A DNA stretch of 64,000 nt from JADJPF01 sp964492845 (lineage in GTDB: Bacteria > Acidobacteriota > Blastocatellia > Chloracidobacteriales > JADJPF01): NCBI GenBank assembly GCA_964492845.1, contig CAZBMZ010000022.1, positions 51,429 to 115,428 on the forward strand. The letters are read 5' to 3'. The position numbers and the translations under genes were made by a program. A model generated the notes under the pieces. It was not told the DNA's origin. It did no database searches and saw only the letters and a list, made by a program, of their open reading frames with translations. The stretch's first letter is position 1; every line of letters starts with the position of its first letter. Of this stretch, positions 63,701 through 64,000 are shown one piece after another.

Positions 63701-64000
63701 GAAGTGCTTTACGGTCAACTTTACCATTAGGTGTTAGGGGCATTGATTGTAAATAAACAACTGCTGATGGAACCATATATTCAGGCAATTGCTGCCTAAC
63801 ATATGTTTGTATTTCTGCTGTTGAAAGCAATGTTTCATCAGAGTTTTTAGCTACAAGATATGCTACTAGTTTCTTTTCATCTCTTTTATCTTCTCTTGCT
63901 ATTACAACTGCTTGTGATATTTCTGGGTGTTGGAGCAGCAAACTTTCAATTTCACCAAGTTCAATACGAAAACCACGAATTTTAACTTGATGATCTAGTC
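54798..64000 (-). CDS. Non-ribosomal peptide synthetase, 3' part: (A)-PCP-C-A(Ser)-PCP-C-A(Gly, with LLM insert)-PCP-reductase
   Basis: Open to the window edge; the first visible codons (DHQVKIRGFRIELGE) are already motif A8, so the 5' end is missing. Domains by position: A1 end 63660-64000; PCP1 (FFELGGHSL) 63430-63650; C1 62060-63400 with PHIVWDG; A2 60540-62050; PCP2 (FFALGGDSI) 60270-60490; C2 58860-60230 with HHAILDG; A3 58130-58850 and 56230-57080, interrupted by a luciferase-like monooxygenase 57090-58130; PCP3 (FFELGGNSI) 56000-56220; reductase 54800-55930 with TGATGFLG and catalytic YTQTK. Pocket residues read DVWHMSLIDK (close to Ser) for A2 and DILQLGMIWK (close to Gly) for A3. There is no thioesterase; release should be reductive, giving an aldehyde or alcohol. 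Confidence 0.94.
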   Translation of the reverse strand, partial: LDHQVKIRGFRIELGEIESLLLQHPEISQAVVIAREDKRDEKKLVAYLVAKNSDETLLSTAEIQTYVRQQLPEYMVPSAVVYLQSMPLTPNGKVDRKALPAPEYSQTSLVEYLAPSTKTEIELAEIWKDLLGVKSVGVNGSFFELGGHSLLAMQLFTKLRSTFTADISLRNLLESPTIAQLAQLIDISNDSKHLEKEHLITPLPRDIDLPLSFTQERLWFLSQFEPNNPAYNDRFGIKIKGFLNLAALELSFNNIIQRHEALRTNFRLVNGRPIQIIVENRDLKIQQINLSNVAESELEVRLSELYISEGQKLFNLSEDLLIRVTLIRISETEHIVLIVLPHIVWDGWSFGVFVKEIATLYQSYIQNKIPDLPKLLIQYADYAYWQRQWMQGEVFEKQLAYWKEKLSGKLSPLQLPTDKPRPPIQTFAGRKHTKVISKSLIEKLYLLSRQQSVTPFMVMLASLQTLLYRYTSTEDILIGTPIANRNHSQIENLIGVFVNTLVLRTDLSGNPSFEELLSRVKEVTLGAYSNQDIPFEALVEKLQPERDLSKTPFFQVMFVMQNTPISLIELQDISLSTEVVDNKTAKFDLLLETMETESGLLAIFEYNTDLFETPTIERLADNFYTLLESIVKEPKTAISNLEILSKKENFSLLNFNNTSKDYKTILILHKLIEKQVTLDPDAIALVYEEETLTYSQLNKKANQLAHFLQANSIREESLVSISVERSFELVIGLLGIIKAGAAYVPVDPSYPKDRISFMLEDAGAAILLTQEHLLDQLPKQSNRIICLDSDWASISGFSTDNPTSNVVENSPAYMIYTSGSTGKPKGAVNTHKGICNRLLWMQEEYQLTSYDKVLQKTPFSFDVSVWEFFWPLMTGASLVIAKAEGHKDSRYLVQLIKQQQITTLHFVPSMLQVFLEEQGVEDCTSIKQVMCSGEALSFDLQERFYQKLNTKLYNLYGPTEAAIDVTYWHCQKQSQRKIVPIGYPIANTQIHILDSHLQPVPIGVAAELYIAGIGLASHYWNRPDLTAEKFISNPFSSEERMYRTGDLARWLDDGSIEYLGRIDHQVKIRGFRIELGEIETVLAQHPSVKEVVVVAHQEHSKDKRLVAYIVPQLVEVPSISQLQAFVKEFLPEYMVPSAVVYLQSMPLSPNGKIDRKALPAPSEDRPELENIFVAPTTSEEEILTAIWTEVLGLKQVGIDDNFFALGGDSIRSIQVLSQARSYGIDLTLKQLFQAQTIRELAKEAKISTANLSDIPITTAFSLISEHDRVLLPDNLDDAYPVSVLQAGMLFHSEYNKDSAIYHDIFNFVLKARLDSDKLKQAIASLINRHTILRTTFSFSDYSRPLQLVQKTAFAPLTVVDIRTLSKDEQDKQINEWLETEKTRSFDWKQAPLLRFQIHCLTDDTFYLSLSFHHAILDGWSIASMLTELFQLYNSVLNGEELNFNLLKSDYRDFIALEQTTLQSKETKMFWANLLADSNVVRLPRWFSNKDQTPRLYALDIAISQDLSENLRKLAQSTTVALRSVLLAAHLKVISTLTGQTDVITGIVTNGRPEKQDSEQVLGLFLNTVPIRKNLTGGTWIKLIKEVFALEREIMPHRIYPLANIQSLNGGEALFDTFFDFINFHVYEKLAEMTGIEVLSENVFEQTNFAMWAHFIQTTNSTDLILRLNCDLAVLTEEQIHLIGNYYLTALNNMVANPQMYYEKECLLSADERKMILNSWNATAKLYPDLCIHQLFEIQAKSTPNKIAVVFENKQITYDELNSKANHLAYHLISLGVKSDHLVGICVERSLEMVIGLLAILKAGAAYVPLDPSYPKDRISFMLSDANIKILLTQKTLLSTFSQEQNIICLDDKLEVNKTNENPKTDTSANNLAYVIYTSGSTGKPKGVMLEHRNVVNFFTAMDDKISFDNDSVWLALTSISFDISVLELLWTLTRGFKVVVQSEEAILVSSTSNYTNENKTIDFSLFYFASDESTKAEDRYKLFLEGAKFADQNGFSSIWVPERHFHAFGGLYPNPSLAASAVAMITNKINIRAGSVVLPLHNPIRVAEEWSFVDNISKGRVGLSFASGWHANDFVFAPDNYNNRREIMLREIETVKKLWRGESVTARNGFGNDVEIKTLPQPVQKDLPVWLTAGGTPETFRIAGQMGINLLTHLLGQSIESLSEKIAIYRQAWKSSGHTGEGYVTLMLHTFVEKNVEYVKEKVAIPFSNYLRSSVDLLKPLAQSIGLNFDSLTDEDKETVVSHAFDRYFETSGLFGTPETCLKIVNQLKVIGVDEIACLIDFGIDADAVLNALDYLNKLMKQSNALTYDYSIAAQIYRHNVTHMQCTPSLGRLIMNDQGVRSAMSKLDYLLLGGEALPINFAQEITQTLPSKLLNMYGPTETTIWSTVYNVEEANSFISIGRPIANTEIYIFDQFNQPLPVAVSGELYIGGDGLARGYYQRPELTNERFVSNPFKNNARLYKTGDLARYLPDGNIDFLGRIDQQVKLRGFRIELGEIEVLLAQHPEIKECIAIIQGDQPENKKIIAYFIPQLKHSPSISKLKQYLSEKLPEYMIPSTFVAIESWPLTPNGKINRRALPIPTTERPLLKDSYLSPTNETEAKVTNIFAELLEIDQIGIEDDFFELGGNSILSVQLVVKLRETFKVEISLRSLFDNTLTARKVAEIIDNANPMTEKLDLAAEIVLDESIKLPTSNYSIVTEPNNIFLTGATGFLGAFLLAELINQTNAQIYCLVRAANLELAQERLIERMKFYELWDETFSSRINVLVGDLSQPRLGLSEETFDNLATSIDVIYHVGATVNFIYSYQVLKPANVFGTQEVLRLASKAKVKPVHFTSTSSVFEGFNDGKTVFEYDEINLEATFSTGYTQTKVVSEKIIEIARQRGLPVSIYRLDLVGGHSKTGVANTSDFIALLIKGCIQYGSAPLLNSVFDLTPVDFACNAIVTLSKQTNQIGKNFHLLNPYPPSASGLFDWVRSFGYKLEAKPFREWQTEITSQNTLKPDNALYALIPFIKELRLDQEDEFFTFDVHQTEEALLPLQVICPKIDINLLHKCLAFFERCGFIVNNHTE

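Noticed and set aside
54798..63941. NRPS gene beginning at 63941
   Set aside because: That start is an internal TTG (in ESLLLQH). The same frame encodes adenylation motif A8 up to the window edge, so the gene is partial and has no start in the window.

Overview
The window is AT-rich (roughly one third G+C by eye), densely coded, and looks like a Gram-negative, outer-membrane bacterium: it carries kdsB (CMP-KDO synthesis), a TonB-plug-like carboxypeptidase-regulatory domain, and a type I signal peptide on most exported proteins. The combination of that domain fused to a vWA protein, FHA and long-insert Ser/Thr kinases, Uma2 nuclease, HEAT/TPR proteins, long-form HflX and sucD-ndk is what I would expect from a low-GC Acidobacteriota lineage (Blastocatellia-like). 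This is an inference from gene content, not a placement.

Layout. 1-3.7 kb: 5' part of a Ser/Thr kinase (-), then kdsB and pyrG (+), an inverted repeat, and an FHA protein (-). 4.2-7.9 kb: a very AT-rich island with a small zinc-finger-like protein and two tandem members (one frameshifted) of a helical protein family I do not recognise. 8.1-11.5 kb: a hybrid histidine kinase and NtrC-type regulator pair. 11.6-14.6 kb: an exported protein and a three-gene ABC-2 exporter (-). 14.9-30 kb: housekeeping and membrane genes (DinB-like protein, PlsC-like acyltransferase, purL, MscS channel, HEAT protein, DUF2227 protein, a third member of the unknown family, hflX, a PgpH-type HD phosphodiesterase, a secreted beta-propeller). 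30-40 kb: mostly minus-strand genes for a nuclease-like exported protein, small TPR and zinc-ribbon proteins, a DegT-type aminotransferase, ABC ATPase and permease separated by TPR and TMTC-like membrane proteins, and a dienelactone hydrolase. 40.7-46.7 kb: FadR-type regulator (+), type II thioesterase (-), and a 1272-residue AAA/TPR protein whose C-terminal half is the fourth member of the unknown family. 47-51.7 kb: Uma2 nuclease, vWA protein, ndk, sucD. 51.9-54.8 kb: insertion-sequence remnants around a glycosyltransferase and a small ORF. 54.8-64 kb: the 3' part of a non-ribosomal peptide synthetase gene, running off the window.

How they may work together. The NRPS has the order (A)-PCP-C-A-PCP-C-A[luciferase-like monooxygenase insert]-PCP-reductase. 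My reading of the pocket residues gives Ser and then Gly, with reductive release, so the product should end in ...Ser-Gly as an aldehyde or alcohol. The thioesterase at 41.6 kb (proofreading) and the glycosyltransferase at 52.7 kb could belong to the same pathway.

The most novel item is the four-copy, apparently undescribed helical family. It is found as two tandem stand-alone proteins, one stand-alone protein next to hflX, and one fusion to an AAA+ STAND-like ATPase. The shared anchors are an LPxYxLRxxI segment, an xFWxxxILxxVxxLNLxLxxxF segment, and a C-terminal LxRxxxALIAELQE segment. Other points: hflX probably starts at a non-AUG codon, an ankyrin-repeat gene has decayed to one repeat at 19.6 kb, and an IS end supplies the glycosyltransferase stop codon. 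No tRNA, rRNA or CRISPR was seen.
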